The translations under genes were made by a program, and so were the position numbers. A model generated the notes under the pieces. The model saw only the letters and a program-made list of their open reading frames with translations. It was not told where the DNA came from and made no database searches. Shown here piece after piece: positions 16,049 through 25,510 of a stretch of DNA of 64,000 nucleotides. Every line of letters starts with the position of its first letter. The stretch's first letter is position 1. Source of the DNA: Suilimivivens sp009774465 (GTDB taxonomy: Bacteria > Bacillota > Clostridia > Lachnospirales > Lachnospiraceae). The DNA lies in the NCBI GenBank assembly GCA_947382645.1, contig CANDAE010000005.1, positions 85,002 to 149,001 on the forward strand, read 5' to 3'.

Positions 16049-18943
16049 TTATCGGTACTTTTCTAAATTATCTTTATACTTTTTCAACATTTTTTTAATA
16101 TATTGCCCTGTATAGGAATCGGCACATTCAGAAACCTCTTCCGGCGTTCCACAGACCACTACCTGCCCGCCTCTGTCACCGCCCTCAGGTCCCATATCAA
16201 TAATGTAATCTGCGGTTTTAATCACATCAAGGTTGTGCTCAATCACTACAATGGTATTTCCATTATCTGCAATTCTGTTTAAAATTTCAACCAGCTTATG
16301 CACATCTGCAAAATGAAGTCCGGTGGTGGGCTCATCTAAAATGTAAATCGTATTTCCTGTACTGCGCTTACTTAATTCCGTTGCCAGCTTAATTCTCTGG
16401 GCCTCTCCTCCGGATAATGTGGTGGATGGCTGCCCCAGCTTCACATAAGAAAGCCCTACATCATTTAATGTTTCTATCTTTCTGCGGATGGAAGGCAGAT
16501 TTTCAAAAAAGGGTACCGCCTCTTCCACAGTCATATCCAGCACATCATAAATATTCTTTCCCTTATATTTCACATCCAGAGTTTCTCTATTGTAACGTTT
16601 TCCTCCACATACCTCACAGGGCACATATACATCCGGCAGAAAATGCATTTCTATTTTGATAATTCCGTCTCCGCCGCAGGCTTCACATCTTCCTCCCTTA
16701 ACATTAAAGCTAAAGCGTCCTTTCTTATATCCCTTTGCCTTGGCATCCGGTGTTCCTGCAAACAGATCTCTGATTAAATCAAAAACTCCCGTATAGGTTG
16801 CCGGATTAGAACGGGGAGTACGCCCAATGGGGGACTGGTCAATATTTATAACCTTGTCCAGTTTCTTAATGCCGGTAATGTTCTTGTGTTTACCCGGAAT
16901 GGTTCTTGCCCGGTTTAAATCTCTTGCAAGACGTTTATATAAAATTTCATTAACCAGAGAGCTTTTTCCGGAGCCGGAAACACCGGTCACACAGGTAAAG
17001 ACGCCGACAGGTATATTCACCGAAACATTTTTCAGGTTATTTTCCTGTGCGCCTGTAATGGTAAGCCAGCCTTTTGGTTTGCGCCGCACTTCCGGTATGG
17101 GCACCTGCATTCTTCCACTTAAGTACTGTCCCGTAATAGAATCTTCTATCTCCATAATCTCCTGAGCAGTTCCCTGGGCTACCACTTTTCCGCCATGAGA
17201 ACCGGCTCCGGGACCGATATCTACTACATGATCTGCTTCCAGCATGGTATCCTCGTCGTGCTCCACCACAATTAATGTGTTGCCCAGATCACGAAGATTT
17301 TTCAGAGTATTTAATAATTTATCATTGTCCTTCTGGTGAAGCCCGATACTTGGCTCATCCAGTATATAACAGACGCCCACCAGCCCGGAGCCGATCTGGG
17401 TAGCCAGCCGAATGCGCTGGGCCTCTCCGCCGGATAAGGTTCCTGTGGCTCTTGACAAAGACAAATATTCCAGCCCCACATCCACCAGAAAGCCTACTCT
17501 GGCATGAATTTCTTTCAACACCTGCTTTCCAATTATCTGCTGCTGGCTGCTGAGTTTCATGTCCTTAAGAAAAGCATGTAAGTTACGAATGGACATAGAA
17601 GTAATTTCATAAATATTTTTGTCACAGACTGTCACTGCCAGAGATTCTTTTTTCAGCCTCATGCCGCCGCACTCTTTACAGGGCGTGATGCGCATAAAGG
17701 TCTCATACTCCTGTTTCATAATATCTGAGCCGGTTTCTCTGTATTTACGCTCCATATTTTTAATCAGTCCTTCAAAAGCAACAGGGTACACGCCCTCGCC
17801 CCTCTGTCCTTTATAATGAACCCTGACTTCTTTTCCTCCGGTTCCATGAATCAATACATGAAAAACCTCCTCCGGCAGTTCCTCCACCGGTGTATCCAGA
17901 CTGAATTTATATTCTTTGGAAAGTGCACACAGGAGGGCATTGGTAAAGCTTCCCGCATCGCTGCTGGACTGCCAGCCCATTACCTGAATAGCGCCTTCAT
18001 TGATACTCAGGGACCTGTCAGGAATCATAAGTTCCGGATCAAATTCCATTTTATAGCCTAAGCCATAACACACGGGGCAGGCTCCGAAGGGATTGTTAAA
18101 GGAAAAGCTTCTTGGTTCAATTTCACTGATACTGATCCCGCAGTCCGGACAGGCAAAACTCTGGCTGAAATTAATGGTTTCTCCATCAATCACATCCACC
18201 ATCAGAGAACCCTCTGCAAGCGCCAGCACGCTTTCTACCGAATCAGTAAGTCTTCTTGTAATTCCCTCTTTGATCACCAGCCTGTCAACTACAATTTCTA
18301 TGCTGTGTTTAATGTTCTTGTCCAGCTTGATTTCTTCTGTAAGTTCATAAAGACTGCCATCTACACGCACCCGCACATAACCGCTGCGTTTCGCCCTGTC
18401 AAAAACCTTTGCATGTTCTCCTTTTCTTCCCCGTACAACAGGCGCCAGTAATTGTATTCTGGTTCCTTCCGGCAGTTCCATAATGTGATCCACCATCTGG
18501 TCAACCGTCTGCTTTTTAATTTCCTTTCCACATTTGGGACAGTGAGGAATTCCAATTCTTGCATACAAGAGCCGAAAATAGTCATATATTTCCGTTACAG
18601 TTCCTACCGTAGAACGGGGATTTCTGTTTGTGGACTTCTGGTCAATGGAAATGGCCGGCGAAAGTCCTTCTATTTTTTCCACATTGGGCTTCTCCATCTG
18701 TCCAAGGAACTGTCTTGCGTAAGAAGAAAGAGATTCCATATACCTTCTCTGCCCTTCCGCATAAATGGTATCAAAAGCAAGAGAAGATTTTCCAGAGCCG
18801 GAAAGACCGGTAAGCACTACCAGCTCATTTCTGGGAATATCCACATTTAAATCCTTTAGGTTATGCTCATTGGCTCCCCGGATTTTAATATATTCTCTTG
18901 GACGCATTTTAGGGGTTTCTACATGCTGATCTGATAATTTCAT
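16049..18943 (-). CDS. uvrA: Excinuclease ABC subunit A
   Basis: DNA-damage recognition ATPase of nucleotide excision repair, 964 aa. It has two ABC ATPase modules, each with Walker A (GLSGSGKSS near residue 45 and GVSGSGKSS near 650) and a signature LSGGEAQRI, and zinc-binding Cys clusters CPKC and CEACGG...CEVCGG. It is the second gene of the uvrB-uvrA operon, 28 bases after uvrB. The ribosome site for the ATG at 18943 is weak and distant, so coupling to uvrB is likely. Confidence 0.97.
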   Translation of the reverse strand: MKLSDQHVETPKMRPREYIKIRGANEHNLKDLNVDIPRNELVVLTGLSGSGKSSLAFDTIYAEGQRRYMESLSSYARQFLGQMEKPNVEKIEGLSPAISIDQKSTNRNPRSTVGTVTEIYDYFRLLYARIGIPHCPKCGKEIKKQTVDQMVDHIMELPEGTRIQLLAPVVRGRKGEHAKVFDRAKRSGYVRVRVDGSLYELTEEIKLDKNIKHSIEIVVDRLVIKEGITRRLTDSVESVLALAEGSLMVDVIDGETINFSQSFACPDCGISISEIEPRSFSFNNPFGACPVCYGLGYKMEFDPELMIPDRSLSINEGAIQVMGWQSSSDAGSFTNALLCALSKEYKFSLDTPVEELPEEVFHVLIHGTGGKEVRVHYKGQRGEGVYPVAFEGLIKNMERKYRETGSDIMKQEYETFMRITPCKECGGMRLKKESLAVTVCDKNIYEITSMSIRNLHAFLKDMKLSSQQQIIGKQVLKEIHARVGFLVDVGLEYLSLSRATGTLSGGEAQRIRLATQIGSGLVGVCYILDEPSIGLHQKDNDKLLNTLKNLRDLGNTLIVVEHDEDTMLEADHVVDIGPGAGSHGGKVVAQGTAQEIMEIEDSITGQYLSGRMQVPIPEVRRKPKGWLTITGAQENNLKNVSVNIPVGVFTCVTGVSGSGKSSLVNEILYKRLARDLNRARTIPGKHKNITGIKKLDKVINIDQSPIGRTPRSNPATYTGVFDLIRDLFAGTPDAKAKGYKKGRFSFNVKGGRCEACGGDGIIKIEMHFLPDVYVPCEVCGGKRYNRETLDVKYKGKNIYDVLDMTVEEAVPFFENLPSIRRKIETLNDVGLSYVKLGQPSTTLSGGEAQRIKLATELSKRSTGNTIYILDEPTTGLHFADVHKLVEILNRIADNGNTIVVIEHNLDVIKTADYIIDMGPEGGDRGGQVVVCGTPEEVSECADSYTGQYIKKMLKKYKDNLEKYR

Positions 18944-18971
18944 CTAAAAATAACCATACCTTTCGTATTAA

Positions 18972-20969
18972 TTAGTCCTGCTTTTCATCTTCAAGTTCTT
19001 TTAGCTTAACCTTCAATTCCACCATCTTGTCCCGAAGCTGTGCTGCCGCTTCAAAGTTAAGATCTGCCGCTGCCTTTTTCATCTGCTTTTCAATCTGACT
19101 TATCAGCTTCTCCAGTTCTTTACGGTTCATGGATTCAGGATCTTTCTCAAACCGGAGTTCTTCCTTTGCAATCACTTTGGAAATACTGATCAGGTCGCGG
19201 ACTGCCTTCTTAATCGATTGAGGCGTGATATTATGCTCTTCATTATACCGCTGCTGAATGCTGCGTCTTCTGTTGGTCTCATCAATGGCCGCCTGCATGG
19301 AATCAGTTATGTTATCCGCATACATAATCACATGCCCTTCCACATTTCTGGCAGCACGCCCGATGGTCTGAATCAAGGAAGTTTCCGACCTTAAAAATCC
19401 CTCCTTGTCCGCATCCAGAATTGCCACTAAAGAAATTTCCGGTATATCAAGGCCTTCCCGCAGCAGGTTAATTCCCACCAGCACATCAAATACATCCAGA
19501 CGCATATCCCGGATGATTTCCGCCCTCTCTAAGGTATCTATGTCCGAATGCAGATATTTTACTCTGATTCCCACATCATTCATGTAAGCGGTAAGGTCCT
19601 CAGCCATTCGCTTCGTAAGAGTGGTCACCAAAACCTTATTATGCTTTTCTGTTTCCCGGTTTATTTCTGAAACCAGATCATCAATCTGCCCTTCCACAGG
19701 GCGCACCGAAATTTCCGGATCAAGAAGCCCTGTAGGACGGATGATCTGCTCTGTGCGGAACAATTCATGTTCCTTTTCATAATTGGAAGGGGTTGCAGAG
19801 ACAAACATCATCTGGTCAATATGTTGTTCAAATTCTGCAAAACATAAAGGTCGGTTATCCAGTGCTGAAGGAAGTCTGAAACCGTAATCCACCAGTGTGG
19901 TCTTTCGAGACCGGTCTCCCGTATACATTGCACCAATCTGAGGGATTGTTATATGAGATTCGTCAACAATAATCAGATAATCGTCTCCAAAAAAGTCCAT
20001 CAGTGTATGAGGCATAGCACCGGCCGGCATCCCTGCAAGATGCCTGGAATAGTTTTCAATGCCCGAACAAAATCCTGTTTCTCTAAGCATTTCAATGTCA
20101 AAATTTGTTCTCTCGGAAATTCTCTGAGCCTCCAAAAGCTTGTCCTCACTTTTAAAAAACCGCACTCGCTCTTCTAATTCCACCTCGATATTTTTACATG
20201 CTTCGTTAATCTTCTCCTGAGGCACCACATAATGGGATGCGGGAAAAATTGCAATATGCTCCAAAGTTGCATGAACTTGTCCAGTTAATGGATCTGTCTG
20301 TGCAATCCTGTCAATCTCATCTCCAAAAAATTCAATTCTGATCAGGTAATCTCCGCCTTCTGCCGGATATACCTCTACCACATCTCCTCTTACACGAAAG
20401 CATCCTCTTCCCAGATCCATATCATTTCTGTCATACTGAATGTCGATCAGCTCCCGAATCACCTGGTCTCTGTCCTTGACCATCCCCGGACGGAGCGATA
20501 CAATCATTTCCTGATAATCATCAGGACTTCCCAGACCATAAATACAGGACACGCTGGCAACCACTACTACGTCCCTGCGCTCTGACAAAGAAGCTGTCGC
20601 CGAAAGCCGCAGCTTGTCAATTTCATCATTAACAGATGAATCTTTTGCAATATAAGTATCCGACGAGGGCACATAAGCCTCCGGCTGATAATAGTCATAA
20701 TAAGAGACAAAGTATTCCACCGCATTTTCCGGGAAAAATTCTTTAAATTCCCCGTAAAGCTGCCCCGCCAGTGTTTTATTATGGGCAATCACCAGCGTCG
20801 GCTTATTTAATGCGGCTATCACATTCGCCATAGTAAAGGTTTTACCGGAACCGGTAACGCCAAGCAATGTCTGAAACTGGTTCCCTGCTTTAAAACCGTT
20901 TACCAGTTCTGCAATGGCCTGGGGCTGGTCGCCGGTGGGTTTGTATTCTGAATGTAATTTAAACTCCAT
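18972..20969 (-). CDS. uvrB: Excinuclease ABC subunit B
   Basis: Damage-verifying helicase of nucleotide excision repair, 665 aa. Walker A is GVTGSGKTFT, the beta-hairpin region contains YYDYYQPEAYVP, the DEAD-like box is IIVDESHI and helicase motif VI is QTIGRAARN. The C-terminal UVR domain that contacts UvrC is present (about residues 620-660). It is the first gene of the operon, behind a promoter carrying a perfect LexA operator. Confidence 0.97.
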   Translation of the reverse strand: MEFKLHSEYKPTGDQPQAIAELVNGFKAGNQFQTLLGVTGSGKTFTMANVIAALNKPTLVIAHNKTLAGQLYGEFKEFFPENAVEYFVSYYDYYQPEAYVPSSDTYIAKDSSVNDEIDKLRLSATASLSERRDVVVVASVSCIYGLGSPDDYQEMIVSLRPGMVKDRDQVIRELIDIQYDRNDMDLGRGCFRVRGDVVEVYPAEGGDYLIRIEFFGDEIDRIAQTDPLTGQVHATLEHIAIFPASHYVVPQEKINEACKNIEVELEERVRFFKSEDKLLEAQRISERTNFDIEMLRETGFCSGIENYSRHLAGMPAGAMPHTLMDFFGDDYLIIVDESHITIPQIGAMYTGDRSRKTTLVDYGFRLPSALDNRPLCFAEFEQHIDQMMFVSATPSNYEKEHELFRTEQIIRPTGLLDPEISVRPVEGQIDDLVSEINRETEKHNKVLVTTLTKRMAEDLTAYMNDVGIRVKYLHSDIDTLERAEIIRDMRLDVFDVLVGINLLREGLDIPEISLVAILDADKEGFLRSETSLIQTIGRAARNVEGHVIMYADNITDSMQAAIDETNRRRSIQQRYNEEHNITPQSIKKAVRDLISISKVIAKEELRFEKDPESMNRKELEKLISQIEKQMKKAAADLNFEAAAQLRDKMVELKVKLKELEDEKQD

Positions 20970-21020
20970 ATAAGCAGTTCACCTCCAAATAGTCTCAATC
21001 GTTTCTCAAAAGCAGTTTTG

Positions 21021-21049
21021 ATTATATCATACCCATTTATGTTTGTACA
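21021..21049 (-). promoter_or_regulatory. Predicted promoter of uvrB-uvrA
   Basis: On the minus strand the -10 TATAAT (21021-21026) has an upstream TGA, giving an extended -10. A -35-like TGTACA (21044-21049) lies 17 bases away. The LexA operator lies just upstream at 21059-21070. Confidence 0.7.
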
Positions 21050-21058
21050 GTATTTTCA

Positions 21059-21070
21059 GAACATTTGTTC
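21059..21070. promoter_or_regulatory. LexA (SOS) operator of uvrBA
   Basis: The sequence is GAAC-N4-GTTC, a perfect dyad matching the Gram-positive LexA/DinR core. It starts 9 bases upstream of the predicted -35 box of uvrB. Repression by LexA and induction after DNA damage follow from the known behaviour of this operator. Confidence 0.85.
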
Positions 21071-21107
21071 TTATTTTGTAATATTTGCCCATTTATTTTT
21101 CAAAATA

Positions 21108-21138
21108 TAAAGAGTATTCTGTTTATCAGAAATACTCC
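21108..21138 (-). terminator. Possible terminator downstream of the AlbA/PIN-remnant unit
   Basis: The inverted repeat GAGTATTCTG...CAGAAATACTC (one bulge) is followed on the minus strand by TTTATATTTTG. It would end transcripts from the AlbA-like gene and the remnants that follow it. Confidence 0.5.
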
Positions 21139-21155
21139 TTTATACTTTACCTCAA

Positions 21156-21326
21156 TTATTTTACATCCGATATCTTTATCTGGATCTGACGTAGATATTT
21201 CTCTTTTGTATAATCGCCAAAACCTCCATTGTCAAATTCCTCCAGATATCTTGCCATCCCAATTGGACCAAGAGCTTTTATCAACGCCTCAGTCCCCATT
21301 CTCCTAATCTCACTTGGTTTTGTTAT
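21156..21326 (-). pseudogene. Remnant of a small PIN-partner (antitoxin-like) gene
   Basis: In frame on the minus strand the codons read ITKPSEIRRMGTEALIKALG and on to EEFDNGGFGDYTKEKY, ending at the TAA at 21156-21158. From memory this resembles small proteins encoded next to PIN-domain nucleases in Clostridia. The expected N-terminal Met is missing: the frame runs back from ATA without a start, and the only in-frame ATG (21299) leaves 47 codons. Either the shorter peptide is made or the gene is dead. Confidence 0.5.
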
Positions 21327-21327
21327 C

Positions 21328-21468
21328 TTATTTCATATCCGTTGTTAAAAGTATATCCGCTCCTGTTTCCGCACTCGCCAAATGCAGGCTGTCAAATGCC
21401 TTGATATTAGATATTTTCATTATTTCTTTTGCTCTATCTTCTATTCTTTCATTAAATTCTATCGTAAA
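21328..21468 (-). pseudogene. C-terminal fragment of a PIN-domain nuclease
   Basis: Forty-six codons with the PIN-family block IKAFDSLHLASAETGADILL followed by TTDMK and a stop. The N-terminal active-site half (about 90 residues) is missing, and the usual sequence after TTD is cut short. It follows the stop codon of the AlbA-like gene directly and in the same frame, which suggests a deletion joining two genes. No start codon or ribosome site of its own is seen. Confidence 0.6.
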
Positions 21469-22887
21469 TTATTTTTTAACTTTCCACTGCCCACTTCTAT
21501 GAGAGCCTATATTCTTAATAACCCCCTCATTTACTAATTTTTTCATTGTCCTTTGTACCTTACTTCTGGAAAGACTTAATTGTTTTTGTATCTCTGACTG
21601 CGTAATTTTTGAGTTTTCTTTCAATAATTCACACAATCTTCTTTCCAATTCTGTCAAAACAATATTTTCAGCTTCATTTTCAGCTTCATTTTCAGCTTCA
21701 TTTTCAGCTTCATTTATAAGCATTTTATAATTCAAATTTTTCAACGTCACCATGAACATCACTCCGTCTGAATAAAATACCGGCTCCATTCCTTCCTCAT
21801 AATTCACCGCATTTTCATATGCCTCACGGATTTTGTTAAGCCCGCTGCCCTGACGTTCCATATAGCCCAACCGCCCGAATATATCTGCCAGAACCGGGTT
21901 CCTTCTTGTAGAAGGCACAGTATCAATATCCCTTTCCTGTATTTTTGTGCCATCCGGCATCCCGCCCGGAGAATAAATCACAAGACGGTCATCAAAAATA
22001 TCTATATGGACTTCGCTGCCATTCACCAGGTAATCCCGGTGGATCAGCCCGTTGACAAGGCTTTCAAAAACACTTCTCTCACAAAAATCCGGCATTTCAA
22101 TCCGGGAATTTGCTGTCTTTTTCCAGAGCATTTTCATATTTCTTTTCACAAAACCAGCGCCCTCATTCAGCAGCATAATCAAACTCCCACTGTATTCCGC
22201 ACTGTCCAGAGCATCTACCTTGCCTCCACTTTTGTCCAATCCATTCCAGTGCGTACAGAATAGCCTTGAATAGCGGATTGGACAATTATCCGCAAGCAAG
22301 GCTCCGGCATTTGTAAGTTTTCCCTTTTCATCAACAATTCCAAAAGATTTAAAACCCTTTTCCGGCATACTTGTCCCATTCCATTCTTTATAGCGTTCCC
22401 GCAATTTAGAAAAAGAATAATCTTTGAAATCATAATCTGTCATCAGGGAATCAAAAGACGAATTTTTCCCACGCAACACAAGCCTTTTTAATTCTGCCGC
22501 ATTTGCAGTAACCGACTCGTTTCCAATTCTGATAAAAGCCTCGGTGCTACCGTCTCCACGGTAATAATATGGCGTTTCCTGCCCTTTCATAACTTCCACC
22601 GTAAGCAGATTTTTTCCATCTTCCGTACTGTGAATCTTCATTGCAACTTCTGGGAGCGGATCAATGCGCTCTTTTATTTTCTGGCTGACAAATTCAGACG
22701 CGCCTTTTATATCCTCAATCCCAGTTACTGTATCATCATCCGCAATACCAAAAATCAATGTGCCTCCGGTTCCGTTCGCAAAAGCACTGATGCTTTTCAG
22801 CCAGCTTTTCGGTTTCCGTATCTCTACGTTCCGCTTTTTATCATATTCCGTAGTTTCCGCCAACAATTCTGATAACTTCAAGTCCAT
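21469..22887 (-). CDS. AlbA/Schlafen-type ATP-binding putative transcriptional regulator
   Basis: A 472-aa cytoplasmic protein with an N-terminal AlbA_2 (Schlafen-like, divergent AAA_4) domain (about residues 1-120, with ISAFANGTGGTLIFGI), a middle GHKL-like ATP-binding region with GLIHRDY, SPGGMPDG and RQGSGLNKI, and a C-terminal winged helix (residues 410-470, SEIQKQLSLSRSKVQRTM). A linker of four EAEN-type repeats at about residues 391-406 separates the last two. Such proteins often accompany toxin-antitoxin or defence loci; no target is evident. It has its own promoter. Confidence 0.82.
   Translation of the reverse strand: MDLKLSELLAETTEYDKKRNVEIRKPKSWLKSISAFANGTGGTLIFGIADDDTVTGIEDIKGASEFVSQKIKERIDPLPEVAMKIHSTEDGKNLLTVEVMKGQETPYYYRGDGSTEAFIRIGNESVTANAAELKRLVLRGKNSSFDSLMTDYDFKDYSFSKLRERYKEWNGTSMPEKGFKSFGIVDEKGKLTNAGALLADNCPIRYSRLFCTHWNGLDKSGGKVDALDSAEYSGSLIMLLNEGAGFVKRNMKMLWKKTANSRIEMPDFCERSVFESLVNGLIHRDYLVNGSEVHIDIFDDRLVIYSPGGMPDGTKIQERDIDTVPSTRRNPVLADIFGRLGYMERQGSGLNKIREAYENAVNYEEGMEPVFYSDGVMFMVTLKNLNYKMLINEAENEAENEAENEAENIVLTELERRLCELLKENSKITQSEIQKQLSLSRSKVQRTMKKLVNEGVIKNIGSHRSGQWKVKK
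21667..21714. repeat. Perfect 12-bp tandem repeat, four copies, inside the AlbA-like gene
   Basis: The unit ttcagcttcatt occurs four times without a mismatch at 21667-21714 and encodes repeated Asn-Glu-Ala-Glu in the linker before the winged helix. Because the unit is a multiple of three, a copy-number change would alter linker length without a frameshift. Confidence 0.95.
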
Positions 22888-22933
22888 TTTCCTTTCCTGG
22901 CAATGTCTGATAATTTCTTTTCAATTATTTTTC

Positions 22934-22962
22934 AGTATAGCATACCCTCCGCTTTCTTTCCA
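22934..22962 (-). promoter_or_regulatory. Predicted promoter of the AlbA-like gene
   Basis: On the minus strand, -35 TGGAAA (22957-22962) and -10 TATACT (22934-22939) are 17 bases apart, with an extended TG before the -10. It lies in the gap after the GH5 gene and gives the AlbA-like gene independent expression. Confidence 0.6.
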
Positions 22963-22967
22963 TAATT

Positions 22968-24650
22968 TCAATTAAACTCCAGCCTCTCCAGGCAGACCTC
23001 ACCCTCCAGTACCCTTACAAAAAGCGCACCGCTTCCGGCTTCTATATGTACTTTCACCTTCTTTTGTTCAGCGTCGACAAGCACTTTTTTTTCACCTGAT
23101 TCTCCACTTTTATTTTCCCCTTCGGCCTTCGCTGCATCTGCATGAGCCTGTTCTCTTCCCAGCAAAAGCACTCCACCCTGATACCCGGATGCAAAAGTAA
23201 TTTCCACTTCCATGTCTTTCTGTTCATCCAAACTGTAACAAACAAATTCGCCTTTTCCCAAAACAAGGCCGAATCTGTCCCATTGACAGTCAAATACAAA
23301 CTGCTTTTCCCCGGCTTCCCGCAATTTAACTATCTTCATCCCACAGCCCTGTCGGTAAGATATATCAGGATTTTCCTCTCCGGTTCCGCTAAAAGATTTT
23401 CCCCTGCCAGGGCATTCATCAAAGTCCGTAGCTCTAAGAGAAAAAGGAAGTTTTCTAAAAACGTGACAGGTTACTTCCGAATGTTCCATGCAATTTTCCA
23501 TTTTTATATTTTCAAGATACTCATTTAAAATTTCCTGTGCTTTTTCCTGCGAGGGCTTTACCCCTCCTTTTAAATAATCCAGCAACATCTGATACTCTTT
23601 CGGTTTACAGATGGAATAAGGGGAATTGGTACACTCCATTTTTTTCCAGGGCCATAAATTATAACCGATTCCAAGGCTTATTGCCAGCGGATACAATGCC
23701 GCATACCATTCGTTTCCATTTTCTCCGGTCTCCCCCATCCATAAAGGCACCTTAAGTTCATCCGACTTTTCCACAAATTTCCGAAGGCAGGCAATATCAG
23801 GAATCTCTGCATATCTGTGAAAATGCAGCACCATATTTTCATCATACTTATGGTCAAAAATCCGGACATCTGTTGCCCAGTGTGCTCCTTCTATACTGAG
23901 CAGATGATTTTGATCCACACGTCTGATTGCATGAATTAATTTTTCATAAAATGCTGACAGTTCCGGTATCAGATAGTCAAAATCTCCATTGCCTGCATAA
24001 GGAGGAATAATTGGCTCATTTAACAGATCATAACCTCCCACCACTTCCCTGCCGCAATAACGCTCTGCCAGCTTTTCCCAGAGGGCAATACATTTTTCCT
24101 GATACTGCTCTTCCATAAAAAGGCGGGGGACATTATCCACAGAATCATCAATGTTTGATCCGGTCTGCCCGCCAGGCGCTCCATGCAGATCAAGAAACGC
24201 ATAAATTCCGGCTTCCTCGCACCATTCAAGACATTGATCCAGCAAATCAAACCCTTCCTTTTTCCAAAAGATGCTTGCACCTTTTTTGATGCCCGCGTCA
24301 TTTCTGTTCCCTGCATCCTGTATCTGCTCCGTATCTTCTGCCATAAACAGTCTGTAATTAAAGGGAATTCTCACAGAGTTATAACCAAGCCGGGCCATTT
24401 TTAAGATATCTTCACGCCGAATATAATTGTTACGGTACTGCTTCCAAAACTGCTCGGCATATTCCGCTCCTGTAAGCTCAGCCACCACCTGTTCAATTCT
24501 CCGGGGGCGGTCAAAGCATTTTTCCCCTGACAGCCACATATATCCTTCCTGGAGCAGCCAGTTTCCCAGTCCCCAGCCTTTTAATAAAACCTCTCTTCCG
24601 CTTCCATCCAGTATTTTCTTTCCATCTGCATGCAAAAATCCATTTATCAT
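22968..24650 (-). CDS. Glycoside hydrolase family 5 beta-glycosidase
   Basis: A 560-aa GH5 retaining glycosidase without a signal peptide, so probably acting in the cytoplasm on imported oligosaccharide. The barrel spans about residues 1-370, with RIPFNYR, DLHGAPGGQTG, the acid/base E212 in LLNEP and the nucleophile E307 in MGETGE. The C-terminal 130 residues, including a short charged insertion, look like an added beta-rich module. It is the last gene of the YesM/YesN-ABC transporter locus, 29 bases after the permease gene. The exact substrate (beta-glucan, mannan or other) cannot be told. Confidence 0.88.
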   Translation of the reverse strand: MINGFLHADGKKILDGSGREVLLKGWGLGNWLLQEGYMWLSGEKCFDRPRRIEQVVAELTGAEYAEQFWKQYRNNYIRREDILKMARLGYNSVRIPFNYRLFMAEDTEQIQDAGNRNDAGIKKGASIFWKKEGFDLLDQCLEWCEEAGIYAFLDLHGAPGGQTGSNIDDSVDNVPRLFMEEQYQEKCIALWEKLAERYCGREVVGGYDLLNEPIIPPYAGNGDFDYLIPELSAFYEKLIHAIRRVDQNHLLSIEGAHWATDVRIFDHKYDENMVLHFHRYAEIPDIACLRKFVEKSDELKVPLWMGETGENGNEWYAALYPLAISLGIGYNLWPWKKMECTNSPYSICKPKEYQMLLDYLKGGVKPSQEKAQEILNEYLENIKMENCMEHSEVTCHVFRKLPFSLRATDFDECPGRGKSFSGTGEENPDISYRQGCGMKIVKLREAGEKQFVFDCQWDRFGLVLGKGEFVCYSLDEQKDMEVEITFASGYQGGVLLLGREQAHADAAKAEGENKSGESGEKKVLVDAEQKKVKVHIEAGSGALFVRVLEGEVCLERLEFN

Positions 24651-24679
24651 TGTTACCTGCTCCTTTCCGCTTTCTTTTT

Positions 24680-25510
24680 TCAGCCCTTTACTGCCCCATC
24701 TGCAATCCCTTTCAAAATCTGCTTTTGAAATAAGGCATAAAAAATAATAACAGGAATGGCGGCCAGAATCAAGGCACTTAAAATTGCCGTCCAGTCGCTG
24801 CTGTACTGCCCAAACAAAGTATTGGTTGAAAGCAGCAGAGAATATTTTTTATTGTCTGAAATCACAATCAGGGGAAGAAGAAAGTCATTCCACACCCATA
24901 AAACATTGGTAATACAAATCGTAGCTGTAATAGGTTTTAAAAGAGGCAGTATAATAAGAAAAAATATTTTCATCCTGCTGCCCCCATCAATTGCTGCCGC
25001 TTCCTCTAATTCCCGGGGGATTCCCTTCACAAAGCCATGATACAGAAAAACTGCCATGCTGACTCCCAGCCCTGCATAAACAAAAGAAAGTCCCAGCAGA
25101 GAATTTTTGATTTTTAATGCCAGCACTACCTTATACAAAGGAATCATAATGGAACTGAAAGGAATTAACATGGAAAAAACAAACATACCAAAAATAAAAG
25201 AGGAAAGTTTCGTCTTTGTCCTGCACAGCCTCCACCCCGCCAATGCGGAAAACAGAATCATCATGGAGACGCTTAAGGCAGACAGCACCACTGTATTGCA
25301 AAAGCTTCTTAAGTAATGCATTTTTTCAATGGTGCGGGTATAATTTTCAAAATGTATACCTGCAGGGAGAGACATGACATTGGTCAAAAGTTCTCCATTT
25401 GTTTTAAAAGAATTAATAAGCGCCATAAACAGAGGGAACAGCCAGAAAACCGCTGCTGCTGTAAGCAGAAAATAGCATATTACGTTCTGCATGAGCTGTT
25501 TTTTTCTCAT
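24680..25510 (-). CDS. Carbohydrate ABC transporter permease (MalG type)
   Basis: Inner-membrane permease of 276 aa with six predicted helices and the EAA loop EEAAAIDGGSRMKIFFLIILP that contacts the ATPase. It starts within the stop of the other permease gene (4-base ATGA overlap), so the two are translated together. No ATP-binding subunit is encoded nearby; a shared MsmK-type ATPase elsewhere is likely. Confidence 0.92.
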   Translation of the reverse strand: MRKKQLMQNVICYFLLTAAAVFWLFPLFMALINSFKTNGELLTNVMSLPAGIHFENYTRTIEKMHYLRSFCNTVVLSALSVSMMILFSALAGWRLCRTKTKLSSFIFGMFVFSMLIPFSSIMIPLYKVVLALKIKNSLLGLSFVYAGLGVSMAVFLYHGFVKGIPRELEEAAAIDGGSRMKIFFLIILPLLKPITATICITNVLWVWNDFLLPLIVISDNKKYSLLLSTNTLFGQYSSDWTAILSALILAAIPVIIFYALFQKQILKGIADGAVKG

